Source of the DNA: Plectosphaerella cucumerina
Lineage: Eukaryota; Ascomycota; Sordariomycetes; Glomerellales; Plectosphaerellaceae
Assembly: GCA_020746995.1 (NCBI GenBank)
Contig: JAGPXD010000003.1
Coordinates: 1,922,001 to 1,986,000, forward strand
Direction: 5' to 3'
Length of the DNA: 64,000 nucleotides
The position numbers and the translations under genes are program-made. Within the stretch, counting starts at the first letter, position 1. Each line of letters begins with the position of its first letter. A model generated the notes under the pieces. That model was not told the DNA's origin, ran no database searches, and worked only from the letters and a program-made list of their open reading frames with translations. This document shows, in pieces, positions 10,716 through 23,081 of this stretch.

Positions 10716-12661
10716 GGAGGGTAGTCGGGGGTGCCGGTCGGACGGCGAGGTGGTGTTGAGGTGGAAGAAGATGGCTCGGACCAAGAATAAAGGTGGATTG
10801 AGGTCTCTCGAGGTTCGTTGGTGATAGCTTTCCAGGGGCACGTTGATTCGTCGGCGGGAGCTGTTAGCGCACGGGCTCCCGTAGCGCCCCTGGAGGGGAA
10901 CTTGAAGCTGCTGCTTGAGAGCTCAAGATGTGTTCAGGTTCCTTTGATCCACAAGCTCCCAATTGCACAGCAACTTTCCCCTGTTCTTTGCAGGGTTCAG
11001 ATATATCACCTGTGTCCATTTGTAAGGTTGGTCGTTGATTAACCTGGAAGGCACGAGGATCGGTATTTATCTGCAGGCATAGAGCTGATCTCATTTCCAG
11101 TGCCTCCAATATCAGATGGGTGCTTGGCCACCACGGTATAGTGCTTAGGTGGATTTCTACAGCAATAGGGGGTATCTGAAGCATTTCAACTTGGCCATTT
11201 CGTCAATCAAGATCTCACGTAGCCATCCTTCCTCTTATGTACAGCTTCTTGCTGATCTTGCATGCTGGAGCTGGCAACCAACATGCGGTTGCAATAACAA
11301 TAACGCTGTAGGGTCTAGGCAGCAAGCCTCAGTGACGTTTGAGTTGCGAACTTGGAGCTATCCTGTTGACTTTGGCGAGGAGATTGCAGCTTCAGGGGAC
11401 TTATGTTGGATGTGAAGCTCTCATCAGCGCGAGATGATTGGCAGGAACGACCGAGGGATGCAGCGGCCCGCTACTGGCGTCCTTGCCTTTAGCGGGCTCG
11501 ACTGCCGCGGACATGCCCCGGGGCTTTCGGATTTAGCGGGCCCGGTCAGCGCCACCAACCTGCCGTCGCGGACTGCCGGGCCCGGACATCAGGCCCTTTT
11601 CCACAGCCATCTGGAAGGATTGGAAATGGCAAGCGGCCTCCGCGGGATACGCCTCCGGATGGTTGCCGGGCAGTGCGGCGCCATCCCGCAATATCGATCT
11701 CGTGGTTCCTATGTGCTGATGAATCAGTCAATTCTGAATCACTAAAGCCGCGCCTCCAGACCAGACCACCCGTCGTACGTCCGTGGAGTTCAAGTTTACG
11801 ACAGGGTCCAGGTCAAGCCTGGGCTTTCGCTTTCGCGCCTGTGCCTCCCCGGCGTACGTCATGCCACACACCCGCCTCACTCTTCAGTCTCCCGCCGCGC
11901 GCACGCCGTTCAGTCGACCACCACCACCATCGGGATGCCTCGTCGCCCCGGCCCGCCGCCGTTCGCAAATCTCTCTCCCCCTTCGATGCATCATCGGTAA
12001 ATCACCTCGGAGCTAGCGTCGCCTAGTCGCCGAGAAAAGCCCTGTCCTGCCCGTCCTCTTTCCAAGTTGTTCTCCAGACGGCGCGTTGCTAGCGGCCCAG
12101 ATCTTGGCGGTCGCGCGGCGCAGATCCCTTCCCCCCGTGCGGGTGACGTCACCCCAGCGCTCGCGACGAGACACTCCCAATCGAGCCCAAACGCATCAAT
12201 CTTCCCCGATCCGATCAGAGCTTTCCGTGGAATACACTGCAGGCACGGCCACCACCCGTTTGATTTGTCGCTACCTGCCTACTAAGCAGAGAAGAGACCG
12301 GCTCATCCCATCCCCCCGAATCGGACATATCGGCACGCTCCTGACCCCTGCGCAACCCGTTGCCTTGCGTCCGGGACCCCCCTGAAGGCTGTGCTGGTGT
12401 GGCCAAGATCCAAGATCCCTCCAGGGCCTGATCGTTTATTGCTCTGATACTCCCCCTCTGATCACCTTTTTCATGCAACATATCATCCACACCACGGCAG
12501 TTTCTTCCTCGATCATTTCTGCTCGCGTGCAGACACGTCTGTTGGAAGGATTCCTCCCTTCCACCCAATTGATCCTTGACGACCAAACGAACACACATAC
12601 ACCACAATAATACCCAGCATCACATAGCAGACACCTATAATCGTAGGCTCACAACGTCAAG
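10716..12661. promoter_or_regulatory. Divergent 1.9-kb spacer between the CDK7-like and Sfk1-like genes
   Basis: This stretch holds the two promoters and probably a long leader for the Sfk1-like gene. The last 900 bp are C-rich with many CCACC and TCCC runs, typical of fungal 5' leaders. The 10-mer ATTTAGCGGG (11529-11538) is repeated with one change as CTTTAGCGGG (11488-11497). No coding signal is convincing. Confidence 0.4.
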
Positions 12662-13554
12662 ATGAGATACTTATCATATTGGGTACGTTGACTCCCTCAT
12701 CTCCCCTCCCTCACCAGCGCTGACAACCCCAGATGCTCCCGGTCGTCTCCGGTATCATGTGGCTGGCCATGTTGATGGCCATGCTTCTGTACTGGATCTA
12801 CCAGACCGATCGAACCATCTACCCCTCCATGGCCGATAACCAGACCATCGCCTACATCTCCGACGTGGGCGCCTTTGAGCTGAAGCCCCTCTTCATCGCC
12901 GGATGCGCCGTCACAGCCGTCTTCTTCGACCTCTCCTTCCTCGCCGACCGCTGGCTCCGCCACCGCGGCCGCCTCGTGCCCAACACGACCCGCACCGAGA
13001 AGATCCTCATGGTCCTGACCATCGTCTTCGCCATCATCGGCACAGTCGGCCTCGTCTGCCTCGCCATCTTCGACACCCAGAGGCACCAGCAGCTCCACCG
13101 CCTGTTCCTCCTGCTCTTCATCGTCGGATACCTCCTCTCCGCCATCTTCGTCTGCTGGGAGTACCAGCGCCTCGGCATCAGGCACCGCGAGCACAGCATC
13201 CTCGCCGCCTCCTTCTGGGTCAAGCTCGTCTTTATCATTGTCGAGTTCTGCCTGGCCGTCGCCTTTGCCGTCAACATGATGCTGCGCAACTCTGACCCAG
13301 CCGCCATCCTCGAATGGGTCGTCGCCTTCGTCTTCTCCTTCTACATCTTCTCGTTTGTCATCGACCTCTGGCCTGCGATTCACACCAAGCCGCGCGACAT
13401 GCGCTTCTCCAAGCCAGGCATGAGCCACTCTGCCGGCACGCCCTCGTCACAGGAGATGGAGGAGGGCGCCGCCGGAAGGGCGAGCATCATACCGGGGCAA
13501 CAGTATCCTCGGTACATGGAGCAGGCGCCCGGCCGGGGTTACCGGGGAGTCTAA
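12662..13554 (+). CDS. SFK1: Sfk1/FRAG1/DRAM family multi-pass membrane protein
   Basis: Two exons, 12662-12682 and 12733-13554, give 280 residues. The 50-bp intron has a GCTGAC branch site and follows only seven codons (MRYLSYW). Downstream residues show five to six hydrophobic helices: an N-terminal one around VVSGIMWLAMLMAMLLYWIY, one around FIAGCAVTAVFFDL, one around MVLTIVFAIIGTVGLVCLA, and others with Trp-Glu-Tyr-Gln and Trp-Val-Val-Ala contexts. The loop ISDVGAFELKPLFIAG matches the FRAG1/DRAM/Sfk1 family signature. In yeast, Sfk1 supports the PI4-kinase Stt4 at the plasma membrane and affects lipid asymmetry. The cytosolic tail is short, charged and Pro/Gly-rich. The gene converges on the Eis1 gene. 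Confidence 0.85.
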
Positions 13555-14055
13555 GTCTAATTGATGAAGGTGTAATGACGGGGAATGGAAATAGATGGGG
13601 TTCACGAGCTAGAGCGCCATTGCTGCGCCGCATGAAATTGCGAATTGGGACATGTCGGGGACGGAGCGATTTGGTTTACTGTACAAGCCGGAGTTAAGCG
13701 GACAGGTTCGTCATGGTCATGGTCATGAATCGCGCTCGACTGGGGATACCCAGGTTACATTTTAGAAGTTCAAGTAAGCTTAATGAACGATCAATACTGT
13801 TGATTGTGTGCAGTTGTGCAATGTGTAAAGACCCCGAGGAATACTGGTGTGATAACCAGGACTTGGTTCCCAAGCGTCATTTGAACGAATCTCACTTCAT
13901 CGGTCGTATGAAAAGTAAGGAGTGAAAAGACCAGTATCAATGCTACTACCACGGCCGTCCCATGGTATCAATCCGAACCCATCGTACCCAAAGAGAAAAC
14001 TGTCATGCATCATTATAAAACAAAGTCATTACCTCCATCGCCCACGCCCACGCCC
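13555..14055. other. Convergent 3' spacer, Sfk1-like and Eis1-like genes
   Basis: About 500 bp between two stop codons that face each other. It should contain both 3' UTRs. A GTCATG repeat (GGTCATGGTCATGAATC, near 13713) is present. Nothing coding is seen. Confidence 0.5.
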
Positions 14056-16671
14056 CTACTCCAGGTTCTCCCTAAACCTCGAGTCACGACTTGGGCTGCC
14101 CTTGTCCTCGTTCGGATCGCGCAACTTCACCGGCGGCGTGATAGTCTTCTCCAACTTGGCGTTATCGCCGTCGCCATCCTCCGAGCTCATCGGGCTCACG
14201 TCCCTGGCCCGCGTGCTGCCCCTACTCGTCGCATTGGTGCGACCCCTTCCAGCCTCGGCCATCTCGCGCATGCTAGCCGCACGATTGTCCAGACTAGTCG
14301 AGCTCTCGTTGAGACGGCTGTTGAGCGTCGCACCGCCGATGAAGCCCTGGCTGGCCTCGCCACTACCGGACTTGCCTCTGGGCCGGTGGAGGCGAGCCTT
14401 GAGCCATGTCTTGACCTTGTGCGTCGGAGAGCCGGCTTCCTTGGGGCTCCGGGCCTCGGTAGGGCTGGAGTCGTGGTGGGTTGTGTCCAAGGGCTCTGGG
14501 TGGACGTGTGACATGGGCTCGGCGTCATTCTCGCTGTGGTCAGAGTGGTGGTCCTCGGCCACGGCTGCTGCGTCTGTCATCTTTGACTTGCGCTTCTCCT
14601 CGGCCTTGATGGCCTTCTCTTCATCCTTCTTGGCCTTGAGCTCCTGCTTCTCCTTCTGTCTCCGCTCCTTTTCTTCCGCCTTCTCCTGGTCTGGTCGCAA
14701 GTTAGCTAACGAAATTCCAAGTTGAGCTGGAAGAGAATTACCCTTGATCTTCTTGTTGATCTCCTTGATCTCACGATCCCTCTCCCGGCTCTTTTCCTCG
14801 TCGCGCTTCTTGGCTTCGGCTTCGGACCGGAGAATCTCCTGGCGCTCGCGCTCGATTGCCGCCTTTTCGTTGATCTCGTCTAGCAGCGGCTGGACCCTGC
14901 TCTGAGCAATGGCGTCGACGTCCTCGGGGCTCATAAACATCCCGCCGCCCATGTTGACTTTGCCCTTGTTCTCGTTGCGCGAGGCATGCATTGACTGCGC
15001 CGCCTCGTGCGCCTTGAGCTCCCACTCGCTCAGCTTCCTAGGCGGCGGCAGTTTGCCCGTGTCGTTGAAGACCCTGTCGTCCATGCCCTTGAGCTGCGCG
15101 CGTACATTTCGCTGCGCCGCGGCCAGAACGGCCTCGCGGTCTTTGGCTCGCTTCTGCTCGTCCACCTTGGTCAGGTTGGTGGAGAAGATGGACATCTGCT
15201 GGCGGATCCTTTCTGACTGCTCCATGTCGTCGACCTCGCCATCACTGGAGGATCGCCGCCTAAGCCTGCTCTTCATAGTGAAGCGGCGCTGGAGTGTGTT
15301 GCGTCGCCCAGGAGATCCGCCGTAGTATTCCTGGAACTTCTGGCTCTTGTGCTCCTCCTCCAGTTTGGCGAGACGTTCTTGGGCGAGTTTGTAGGCGGCT
15401 TCTTGGAGATTGACGTAGGGCCGAGGCGCATTCTCCTCGATGCTGCTGCCGTCATCTCTACCGGCGTAGGCCTCTCTGGTCTGGTCGGCCATCTTCTGCT
15501 GCTGAGAATACATCTTCTTCGCCATGGCCACGGCCGAGGCATGCAGCATGTCGGCCCTCTTCGCATCGTCTGCCTCGGGACCAATCTTGGGATGAGACGT
15601 GTACATGTTGCGAGGAAGGGCCGTGTAAGGGACTGCGCCTCCATTTTCGGCAAGTGACCTATTGGCCAGGGACGGGCCGGCAGCAGCAGTGGCAGCTTTA
15701 AGTGCGTTGGCAGCAGCATTCGCCTCGTCAGGGTACGAATTTCCAATGGTCGGCGTCGACACGGCTCGTTGCCGGCGGCGGGGCATGGCGCTTTGAGCCG
15801 CGGAGAGGGAGCCGGTATTGCCCCGCCCAGGAGAGGCCGTCTGTGGTGATGTATCGGCCGGCCGCCTGACGGAAAGGCTGGACCTGAATGCCGATGTGGC
15901 GGCGCTGCTACCGAAGTTGGCCTGACCGGCCGGTGACGATGACGCAGCGGTCGTGCTATTCTGTCGCAGGGCGGCCTGGGTGGCTGCAGAGCTGCCAAAG
16001 GAAGGTTTCTTCGAGTGAGATGCTGCGGTATTCTTCAGGGAGGCGGCCTGTTGTTCCTGCTGCCTTTTGGCCGAAGCTGTCGCAAGAAGGGCTGCCTTTG
16101 CCCCGGCGGACGAGGTCGGATCTGGCTGCCACTGCGGCGGCATCTTGTAGTCTTTGGCGAGAACGGCAGCGGCCGAGGCCGAGGCGGACTTGTCGGGCTT
16201 CCAGGGATCAATGGTTTTCTGATTCGCCCAGCCGAGAGAAGCGGCTGCTCCAGCTGCTGCGCCGTCTTTGCGCAGGCCTGTAGAGGGGAAGCTGGGGAGG
16301 TCCTGAGGATTGGCGTACTTGAGACGGCCCGAGTGGCCAGCTATAAAGGTGTCAGAAAGGATGCTAGTAGTCTGCTGCTATTCATATGAAGTTTCGGTTG
16401 CTAGGGTGAAATGTAGGGAAAAGACGATAGTGAGAGTTGGTGGTGAAGGAAGGGTCCGGTGGTGATGTAAGAGGTCGGGACGTGGCAGGGTGCCGAGATC
16501 CACCGGGGGATCAGCAGGCAGGAAGGGCCCTGGACGGGAGCTTCGCGGCTGCACTGGCAGTGGAAGCCTGCGCGCCGAGGAAGCCGAGCGCACTCTGGTA
16601 GGGTACGTAAATCAGGACCATGGTCGGTACGTACCGAGCGTCGTCGCGACCTGGGATTGTGTCTCGGCCAT
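14056..16671 (-). CDS. EIS1: Eisosome protein 1 (Eis1-like)
   Basis: Three exons on the minus strand, 16671-16635, 16340-14742 and 14690-14056, total 756 residues. The first intron is long (294 bp). It is supported because joining MAETQSQVATTLA to GHSGRLKYANPQDLP gives the conserved Eis1 N-terminus. The 51-bp second intron is in frame and has a GTTAGCTAAC branch region, so its retention would add 17 residues without a stop. The protein continues with a conserved ASLGWANQK...DPWKPDKS block, long Ala/Ser-rich stretches and basic or acidic coiled-coil segments rich in Glu, Lys and Arg (about 490-580), then a disordered tail. Eis1 is a component of eisosomes, the BAR-protein-scaffolded furrows of the fungal plasma membrane. 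The function call rests on the N-terminal block and the overall composition. Coiled-coil proteins can mislead, but this block is distinctive. Confidence 0.82.
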
Positions 16672-18417
16672 TCTGATGGTTGGTGGGCTGTCGATTGTGG
16701 CTGGGCTTGTTTCTTCGGTTTGGTGACGATTTGACACGGGCGGTCAGCGGTCAGCGTTGGCGGGTGCGCGCAGGGGGTGCTGCCCGGCGTGTCCCGCGAT
16801 GGAGACTCGGAGGATTCGCAGAAGGGAAAAGGTGAAATCCGGGGCCCAAGTCTCTTTAGGGCCTTTCAATTCGAGAGTGACGGTTAAGCGAGAGTCTGGG
16901 AGTGTTGTTTGCTGTTGCTGGTTTATCTTTTCCTGCTGGGGCTGACGGCTTGCATGCGCGCCAAGGTTGCGATAGTACAGTAGACGGGCGGTGCACCGAG
17001 ACTGATGGGGTCGTAGACAACAACGACAATGAGCAAACAGGACTGGCCATGTATCGACTGTTATATCACGGCGTTCAAAAGCTACGGCCGCCCCCCTCGA
17101 ACACAAGCGGGCTAGCTAGGTCTTGTTCCGGTCTCGTCTGGTCGCTAGCCGGACTGTGCAGTGATGCAGTCAGGTCACTGAAGGTGATGCGCTTGGAGCT
17201 GTCCCCGTCACCGTCACCGGCTCGGGCTATCCCTCCCAGGTCTGGTTCGCGTCGCACGGGCTATCGCTCTTCGACTTGACGGCGGGCTTGTCCAGGCCTC
17301 CGGCGTGGTGGGTTTGTCTCAGCGCTGCCCACTGCTGCCAGTGGGAGGTCGTCACTCGTCAGCCTGCCGAGGTGGGCTCTGACCGGGACGGCACAACTAC
17401 GTCACTCGGGGGCGCCGCGGTGCTGGGAGCTGCGGCTAGCGTAGGCGCTAAGGTCCCTTTGGGTCAGTGAGGGGCGCCCTTACGATCGCACATGAACCCT
17501 GACGAGCTGGCTTCTGGGCTGGCATCCGGGGAGAATGCGAACTTCAACCAACCATACCAACCACACGCTTCCTGGCCTCGATCCATTCGTTCTTCTGTCC
17601 GCACGTCGCTCACGATGATGTTGTGCATCCATCTCCAATGCAGTGCTTCTGTCCCATGTGGTGGCGTCGACCACAGGAGGGGATACAAGTTGGACAAGTT
17701 CGACAAGCCGTTTCACTCGGCCCGGCCATTCACCCACCCATCCAGAAGCCGAGGAAAGTCGGGATGTGCCACGCACGTCGTGAGAATTCCCATGCCATGG
17801 CGAGATCAAGTCATGACTCTTCAGTCTCACCGGAACACCCTGGATCAAGCTCCAAGCTCCAAGCTTCGCCTCTGTAGATCCCCGTGACCCCCTTCCCCCT
17901 CTCCTGCATCACACCAAAACTCCCAATTCGAACCCCTGTCCAGCGACGATCCTCAGACAGACCCTGCAAATCAAAAGCGGGTGCCTTCGACCTTTGTCTG
18001 CGCGAACCGACCCCAACGTTCCAGGTCGTCCCGACTCTGATGCAGGCATCTCTGATGGGGGAATGGACCGGACGAAGGAGAACAAGATCCCGGGGACCGG
18101 AGTCCAGGGTATGACATCAAGCCTCAAGCACCATCCGTGCCGGCCGTGTGAGCTAGTCCCAGTCCGCCCTCCCTTGGGTGCGCGATGTGCGCCCCAGGGC
18201 CGTGTCTAGCGGCATCGGGCGCGGCAACGTGCGGAGACGTCGGTCCCCTGGCCGCCATCGTCAGGGGTCGAGCCTGGAGACGGATGTTTAGCCCCTGGGA
18301 GGCTTCAGGGTTGCTTTTGACGACCACTCTTCAGACGGCCCATCAACCTGTGTCAGGGAAGACGCAGCTTTTCGAATGAGAAGATCGATATGCATCTAGA
18401 AGAGGATCCTGCCTCTC
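16672..18417. other. 1.7-kb intergenic region between the Eis1-like gene start and the T5orf172 gene stop
   Basis: The left part should hold the promoter and leader of the minus-strand Eis1-like gene, and the right end holds the 3' UTR of the T5orf172 gene. A small direct repeat CCGTCACCGTCACCGGCTC is at about 17203-17221. The ORFs here are short, with no family signature or intron-joined model. Confidence 0.4.
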
Positions 18418-20281
18418 TCACGCTGCTACGGGCACTGATGTGCCGCCGACACGAACACCTCCAGCAACAAAACCTTCCCTTTCGGAACCGAAACGATCCC
18501 CCAAGTTCACGGAGCCCAGACGCTGCTCCAATCCCAGGATCTCGGTGGCCTTGCTCAGATCCATCTCATCGTTCGTGCTCCGATTCACCTCACTGTCCTG
18601 AATCCAATCCATCTCATCGCCAGACGACTGCTCCTCTGGTCTCTCAAACTCGTCGAGAGGCGCAATGCCCGAGTCATCCACACACTCTTCGTCTTCGGGG
18701 TCCAATACTGGAGGATCAGTTGACGCGTCCGAGTCCTCATTCGCATCCAACTCCGCAGCCGCCTCTTGATCATCTCCAATGACAATAGGAGCTGTAATTG
18801 TGTCACCCAGCCTCGCCGGAGAGTCGTCTGTCGTCTTCTCAGGCAGTGTCTTGGCCACCCTACTTCCGGCGCCCTGCTTGGTGATTGGCTGTGGTTCTTG
18901 GGGGGCGCTCACAGATTGAACTGCGTCTGGTTCCGGCCCTCCTTCCCATTTCCAGACGAAATAACACCCCGAAAGACACCCCAAGGAAACGAGAAGGGCC
19001 GACAGCCATTGGACCTCCACCAGGAACGCGATGATGGCAGCCTGGGCGAAGGCAACCGAAGATACCAACTTCAGCCACCACGTGCGCTGTCTCAACCGGT
19101 CTTGAGCGTCCCAGAGCTGCCTATCGAACTCCGATGGCCTCGTGAACTCTTCCCAAGACGCCGCGAGGCCCTCATAGCCGCAGTTCTTGTCGAGTTTCTG
19201 CTTTTTATGGAGCCTGTCCTCCCAGAATGGCAGAAGCTTCCCGTCCCTCCCCCAAGGCTCTTTTCTGCAAAAGGTGACCCATCGCTTGTGAGCCTGAAGG
19301 GCGACGTCTTTCGAGACGCAGAAGTACTCTCGGTGCTCTTTCATGCAGCCACACTTACTCTTGTGTCTGAACCTTCGCAGCTCCGCATGGATGAGCGCCT
19401 CCGTCATTCGAGCGGACATGCTTGGGTGTTCCTCAATGGTGCTTCTGACCTCTCTCAGCGTGACATAGTTGCATGTCCGCTTGATGTCCTTGCGACGCTT
19501 CAAGGGGTCACCGCTCATCCCAAACTTATAAAGAACCGGGCCGTCCTTGGTCATGACGGTTTCGTAGACGTAGTTGTATAGCGGTTCTTGTTCACCGTTG
19601 GTGCTCTTGGTGCTCTTGGTGCTCTTGGTACTCTTGGAGCTCTTGGAGGGAGTTGAGGTTTTCCGTTGCGGTTCTTTTTTCGAGTTGATGCTTTTGTAGG
19701 ACTTGAGGAGAGCGGTGATTGTTCGATTCACCGCCGACTCAGAGACATCTTCGCATTTGGCTCCGGAGCCATCTTTCTCCTCGGACTGATCATGCTCGTC
19801 GGCAAGCTCGGTGCGGTATTCGGGGAGGTCGTCGGGGTACTTCTCCTGAACTTTCGCCGATCCCGTCAATACTGGTGCCGATGCCGATGAGAAAAGATTC
19901 TTCGGCCTGCCGAAAGTTTGTTCGAAGTCGTCCTCCTCGTCAGCAGGCTGAGAGGAGACTTCGGGTCGCTTCGTCCGAGCCTTCCTCGAGCTTGTCGTGG
20001 GTGGTGCTGTTACGATTTGTACGGGTCCTCGTGGCCTAACACGCAGTGATGGAGACGCCGGCTCCTCGGGCTCGTATGGCACTTCTCGATTGCCCGCAGC
20101 CTGCATAGCAGATCGGGTTTCTCGTGGATCTGCAGTTTTCTGTTACTCGTCAGCACGTTCTTCATCTATAACAAGCGCCTCGGGGACCCAATCGTGTTCT
20201 TACCTTTTCATTTCTGGTTTTCCCGGCTGTTGAAGCCCTTGTTCTCGGGCCTGGGTTCCCAGGGGTCCTGGTACTAGGCAT
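18418..20281 (-). CDS. T5orf172 (GIY-YIG-like) domain protein with two predicted membrane helices
   Basis: Two exons, 20281-20204 and 20139-18418, give 599 residues; the intron is 64 bp with a CTGACG branch site. The N-terminal 200 residues are disordered and basic, with a Ser-Thr-Lys tandem repeat. Residues about 215-320 contain YVYETVMTKDGPVLYKFGMS, a following Arg-Arg-Lys cluster, a His-Ala-Glu-Leu helix and Cys-Gly-Cys ... EYFCVS. This is the T5orf172/DUF1766 domain, named after a phage T5 protein and placed in the GIY-YIG superfamily. Such proteins are common in filamentous ascomycetes and their role is unknown. After the domain, residues about 384-425 form two closely spaced hydrophobic helices (VAFAQAAIIAFLV and LSALLVSLGCLSG). 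An acidic, Asp/Glu/Ser-rich tail follows. I infer a membrane-anchored protein and do not assign an activity. Confidence 0.78.
19599..19646 (-). repeat. Coding 9-bp tandem repeat (Ser-Thr-Lys)
   Basis: About five near-identical 9-bp units (GTGCTCTTG on the plus strand) encode four Ser-Thr-Lys triplets flanked by Ser-Ser-Lys in the disordered N-terminus of the T5orf172 protein. Repeats of this kind often vary in copy number between strains; that is an inference here. Confidence 0.75.
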
Positions 20282-21172
20282 TATGACGAGAGTGAATGAT
20301 GTCCAACTGGAAGTGGTGTCGAAGTCTGACTGAACGGTGGTTTCCAGATGCCCTGAAGAGGTAGACAGCATTCGATCGAGGATTAGGTTCCCATACGCTG
20401 TAGTATTTAATACCGCGCCGAGTCTCCCAGCGGCAAGGCAGACCAACCTCCTCGACCCAGCCCCTGAAGACCACCCCCGCCGGCTGCCTCGCAGTCATGG
20501 GGCAGTGTTTCCAGGGCGCTGGACCTCCCCGGATCATGAGACGATACTTGCAGAAGACCGTTGCAATTGAGCCAGCGCAGGGGGTGTTGCGTATGCCGCC
20601 AGGGCTACATCCTGGGCCGGATAAGTCCGCGATATGCACGTTGGTGCACGTTGGTGCTTAGAACCGCCCAACCCCTGAACAAGGCCAATCACACCACAGC
20701 CGAGGCGACCAAAACGGAGGAAACCTCTAAATTCGGATCTTCAAGACTGGGGCATGTTCGATAAGAGACGCATGACAAACTGAACGGGCTGAGGAGTTCG
20801 GGGCCGGCCCAAATGGCCTTGGCCGACGACCTGTTGGCCGCAATGGTGGTGGCAGGTTCATGCGTGGATCAAGAGTTTATTTCTCGCACCGAGAATGGAC
20901 CCCGAGAATGGACCCCGAGAACGCTGAATGCCGAGTCGTGACAGCCTGCGAGGCTGGGTTGCATGGGTATCGAGAGCATCCGGAATTCGTGCCGTCTGCC
21001 AAGCATGTCCAACAGCCCAAGGGGTATGGTCTGGACTGACCTGCAGATCCTATTCTACCCGTAGGACCTCGATCTTGGAATAGGGTGACATGGTACTCCC
21101 TCCTGGACACGCTGTGGATGTTCTGGCTCTTTCCACTTTACAGCCCTTCGACTCAAACGCACTGCAGCTGCT
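20282..21172. other. Intergenic spacer between the T5orf172 gene start and the OYE-type gene stop
   Basis: About 890 bp that should include the promoter of the minus-strand T5orf172 gene and the 3' UTR of the oxidoreductase. It contains a 13-bp tandem repeat at 20891-20921. No gene is recognised. Confidence 0.4.
20891..20921. repeat. 13-bp tandem repeat, about 2.4 copies
   Basis: The unit GAGAATGGACCCC occurs twice perfectly and is followed by GAGAA. It lies outside genes and its role is unknown. Confidence 0.75.
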
Positions 21173-22591
21173 TCACAGCTTCCCCAGATCCCGAATCTTC
21201 TTCGAATACCATGCCTGCATCGATGTCAGCACTATGCACACGACAGCAGCAAGCTTCTAAACTTACTGTTTCAGCTCCTGCACCAAGCACACCCATCAAT
21301 GACTTGAGACCGAGCGCTTCAACAGCCCTTGATGTCTGCGGCTTGCGGGCGTACAGCGTGGCCTCCTCGTCTCCCAGATGGGTGTTGAGGATCTTGGTCA
21401 GGGGCAGGGCCGGGTCGAGCGCGGCCGGCCGGCCGACACCAATGAGCTCGCAGTCCCCGGCGTCAAGGGCAGCCTGCATGCCCTTACGGGTGCGGAAGCC
21501 GCCGGTGACCATCAACGGAGTGTCGGGGAACTCAAGGCGGATCCTGCTGGCGAACTGTAGGAAGAAGGCCTCGCGGGCCTTTGTGCTATCGGCCTGCTTC
21601 TCTGATGTGATGTCGATGCCCATCATCTGTACATGGACTGGTTAGATCTCAAACGTTGGGCGCATCTAAAGGGCGGATGTTCCTTACCCGGGGATTCTCA
21701 TAGCTGCCACCGCTCACTTCCATAAAGTCGATCCCCGCATCGGTGATGACCTTGAGGCCCTCAACGCACTCCCTCAGCCGCTCTTCCGACTGGTGGTCGA
21801 CCGAGTTGAACTTGATGCCGATGCAGAACGACGCCGGGACAACCGCCCTGATGGCCTCAATGATTTCAATGACGATCCTCACCCTTTTGGCAGGCGAGCC
21901 ACCGTACTCGTCGGTCCGCTGGTTGACCTTTTCGGACATGAATTGGTCGATGAGGTAGCCATGGGCGCCGTGGATCTCGGCTCCCGCGAACCCGGCCTCG
22001 GCTGCCAGCTTCGCCGTCTTCGCGAACCCCTGGACGACGTGCTGGATGTCCTCCTTCGTCATCTCCTTGGGGGTACCGAACACAAGCCTGCCGAGAACGG
22101 CGGGCAGGCAGCCATTTCCGAGGCTCATGGGAACGGCGCTCGAGGATATTGTCTTGTCCCAGAAACCTTTGCTACCGGCAAAGGGCGGGCTCTGTCTCCC
22201 GGGATGATTGATCTGAACGATCGTAGGCGTGCCGTGACGGGTGCACACCTCTGCCCAGCGCTTCCATGCGCTGAGCTGCTTCTCATAGCTGACCGACTCG
22301 TTGTAGGCAACATCGCCGTTGTGGCCGAGATATCTCCCATCAATTTGAACGTTGCCTGTGATGCATGGTCAGAAAAGGGGCATCGTAACTAGCCAAACTT
22401 CACTCACCCGTCATGACCATGCCCCAGCCGCCCTCGGACCATGGCTCGTAAGAGGAGAAGAGGGCATCGTTGGGCAGCATGTCAGAACCAACTTCATGCT
22501 CGGCCATCGCCGCCTTAATGAGGCGGTTCGGCAGCGTCAGGCCGCATCTGAGGGTGATGGGTGAAGCAACGGACGTAGTCTTCACTGCCAT
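21173..22591 (-). CDS. NADH:flavin oxidoreductase / NADH oxidase, Old Yellow Enzyme family
   Basis: Four exons, 22591-22408, 22355-21688, 21626-21267 and 21214-21173, give 417 residues; introns are 52, 61 and 52 bp. The last exon codes 13 residues (AWYSKKIRDLGKL) plus stop. It replaces a read-through tail with no family resemblance. The N-terminus (SPITLRCGLTLPNRLIKAAM) and MVMTGNVQIDGRY are typical FMN-binding beta-barrel elements. Further on are INHPGRQSP, the active-site histidine segment GAEIHGAHGYLIDQF, GIKFNSVD, EVSGGSYENPR and the phosphate-binding strand LIGVGRPAALDP. Such enzymes use NAD(P)H and FMN to reduce activated alkenes. The fungal subclade is often annotated as NADH oxidase, and the natural substrate is unknown. 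The gene is divergent from the phosphatase gene, with 490 bp between them. Confidence 0.92.
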
Positions 22592-23081
22592 TGTGCTAAA
22601 ATGTGAAAGGGAACGATTAGGGGTATCAGGTGAATTGAATAGAATGTTGTGTGACGCTTGGCAAAGAACAATGGCAGCAAAAAGGTCTTATAAATAGGGG
22701 ACAGACATGATCCATCGACAGCAGAGCGCCACCACCGGAAGGGAAAAAAAGTGAAATGTGCCAATCTTTCCATCCCGTTCAGTCGATAATCCTTGTCTTT
22801 GCTCTGTGCAGACGGCAGCTAAAGTCCGACCCAAGGCCAGGGAAATCTGCAGCAACGTTAGCCCCGACACGTGAAATTCACTGGCACCTTCAGGCCAAAG
22901 CGTCCGTGCCGAAACCCCCCATCGAAGCGGCCGATCTTTCCCACTGCAACCCTCCGAACAGCCCTGAGGTAGTTCTAGATCGGTTCCAGGTCCCCGCCCC
23001 TGAGTCGCAACTCGTTTAGCACGATCAAGTGGAAACCCTCCGACTCCGAATCTGAGACCTCGAACCTCGGGATCACGCATC
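22592..23081. promoter_or_regulatory. Divergent promoter region, OYE-type gene and phosphatase gene
   Basis: 490 bp lie between two start codons facing away from each other. A TATAAATA string at 22689-22696 sits on the oxidoreductase side. On the minus strand it reads TATTTATA, about 100 bp upstream of that gene's ATG, and could act as its TATA element. Confidence 0.45.

Noticed and set aside
17924..17945. Possible minus-strand tRNA with GGGGTTCGAATTGGG
   Set aside because: The stem does not pair (GGGG against TTGGG) and no cloverleaf can be drawn.
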